DNA of 8,381 nucleotides from Acidobacteriota bacterium (lineage in GTDB: Bacteria > Acidobacteriota > Terriglobia > Acidiferrales > UBA7541), in contig QHYO01000179.1 in the NCBI GenBank assembly GCA_003224135.1, positions 1-8,381 on the forward strand, read 5' to 3'. The position numbers and the translations under genes were made by a program. Below the pieces are notes generated by a model. It was not told where the DNA came from. It searched no databases and worked only from the letters and a program-made list of their open reading frames with translations. The stretch's first letter is position 1. Every line of letters begins with the position of its first letter. Positions 7,941 through 8,381 of the stretch are shown here, in pieces.

Positions 7941-8381
7941 ATGACCTTGCAGGACAAATTCGGCAGACAGATTACCGATCTGAGAATTTCCGTCACGGAC
8001 CGGTGTAATTTCCGTTGCATTTATTGCCGTTCGGCCGATCCGGAAAATTACCAGGAACACGACAAGATTTTGTCGTGGGCAGAACTCGAGCGGTTGGGAC
8101 GGGTGTTTCACGATCTCGGAATCCGGAAAGTACGAGTGACCGGTGGAGAACCGCTGGTGCGCCCAGGGGTTGAAGACTTCATTGCACGCATGCACGAAAC
8201 GGGTTTTGCGGATTTGTCGATGACCACCAACGGGCATCAACTCTCCGAGCGTTGCGACCGGCTGATTGCGGCGGGCTTGAAGCGTATCAATATCAGCCTC
8301 GATTCGCTCGACCCCATAAAATTCGAGAAGATCACCCGGACAAAAACGTTTGCGTCGGTAATGGCGGGAATCGATGCGGCG
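7941..8381 (+). CDS. moaA: MoaA, GTP 3',8-cyclase (partial, cut by window edge)
   Basis: The first 147 residues of the radical-SAM enzyme that starts molybdenum cofactor synthesis by converting GTP to 3',8-cyclo-7,8-dihydro-GTP; MoaC then makes cPMP. Visible are FGRQITDLRISVTDRC, the [4Fe-4S] SAM-cluster motif CNFRCIYC (Cys22, Cys26, Cys29), the SAM-binding TGGEPLVRP (67-75), the TTNG strand (95-98) and INISLDSLDP (116-125). The usual length is about 320-340 aa, so over half is missing, including the C-terminal second cluster. The ATG fits the family N-terminus exactly. No strong Shine-Dalgarno precedes it (TTGAGA abuts the start). Translation may rely on an accessible leader, or on coupling to a leader ORF that stops 2 nt upstream. 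Expression is probably controlled by the structured leader and terminator. Confidence 0.96.
   Translation, partial: MTLQDKFGRQITDLRISVTDRCNFRCIYCRSADPENYQEHDKILSWAELERLGRVFHDLGIRKVRVTGGEPLVRPGVEDFIARMHETGFADLSMTTNGHQLSERCDRLIAAGLKRINISLDSLDPIKFEKITRTKTFASVMAGIDAA

Noticed and set aside
7635..8240. 201-codon minus-strand ORF over moaA and its leader
   Set aside because: It is antisense to clear MoaA motifs and the terminator, with no recognisable domain. It is an open frame by chance.

Overview
The window looks like chromosomal DNA from a soil bacterium, most likely an acidobacterium (Acidobacteriota). This is inferred from protein style (an S10 carboxypeptidase with a Lys/Glu-rich linker, a Rv2258c-like methyltransferase, remains of a Tat/Sec-exported ferritin-like protein), from GC-rich codon use and from short palindromic repeats. 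No rRNA, tRNA, CRISPR array or complete transposon is visible, so the phylum call is tentative.

Layout. 1-318: no supportable gene. About 319-785, minus strand: a decayed ferritin-like gene, readable only by changing frame several times. Just upstream of it (786-984) are an orphan Shine-Dalgarno plus ATG, two related palindromes spaced 50 bp apart and a further inverted repeat. 1139-1175: a sigma70-like promoter whose elements are bracketed by an 8-bp inverted repeat. 1207-5077, plus strand: a tightly packed operon of a secreted S10 serine carboxypeptidase, a CstA-type carbon-starvation/pyruvate-peptide transporter and a YbdD/YjiX small protein. The genes overlap as ATGA and TAATG. 5096-6244: a separate promoter and an SAM-dependent methyltransferase. 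6269-7450, minus strand and convergent: a saccharopine-dehydrogenase-like NAD(P)-binding oxidoreductase. 7654-7926: a promoter, a roughly 200-nt highly structured leader and an intrinsic terminator. 7941 to the right edge: moaA, the radical-SAM GTP 3',8-cyclase of molybdenum cofactor synthesis, cut by the window.

How the genes work together. The peptidase would release amino acids or peptides outside the cytoplasm. CstA, with its usual small partner YbdD, would import small carbon compounds. Translational overlap suggests these three are made together as a scavenging unit. The methyltransferase and the saccharopine-dehydrogenase-like enzyme have no evident link to their neighbours.

The most interesting non-coding element is the moaA leader. 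It can fold into several hairpins, ends in a good terminator 15 nt before moaA, and contains an upstream segment (7796-7805) that nearly copies the terminator's 3' arm and could sequester its 5' arm. That is the architecture of a transcription-attenuation riboswitch. It may be a member or relative of the Moco RNA family, or something not yet described.
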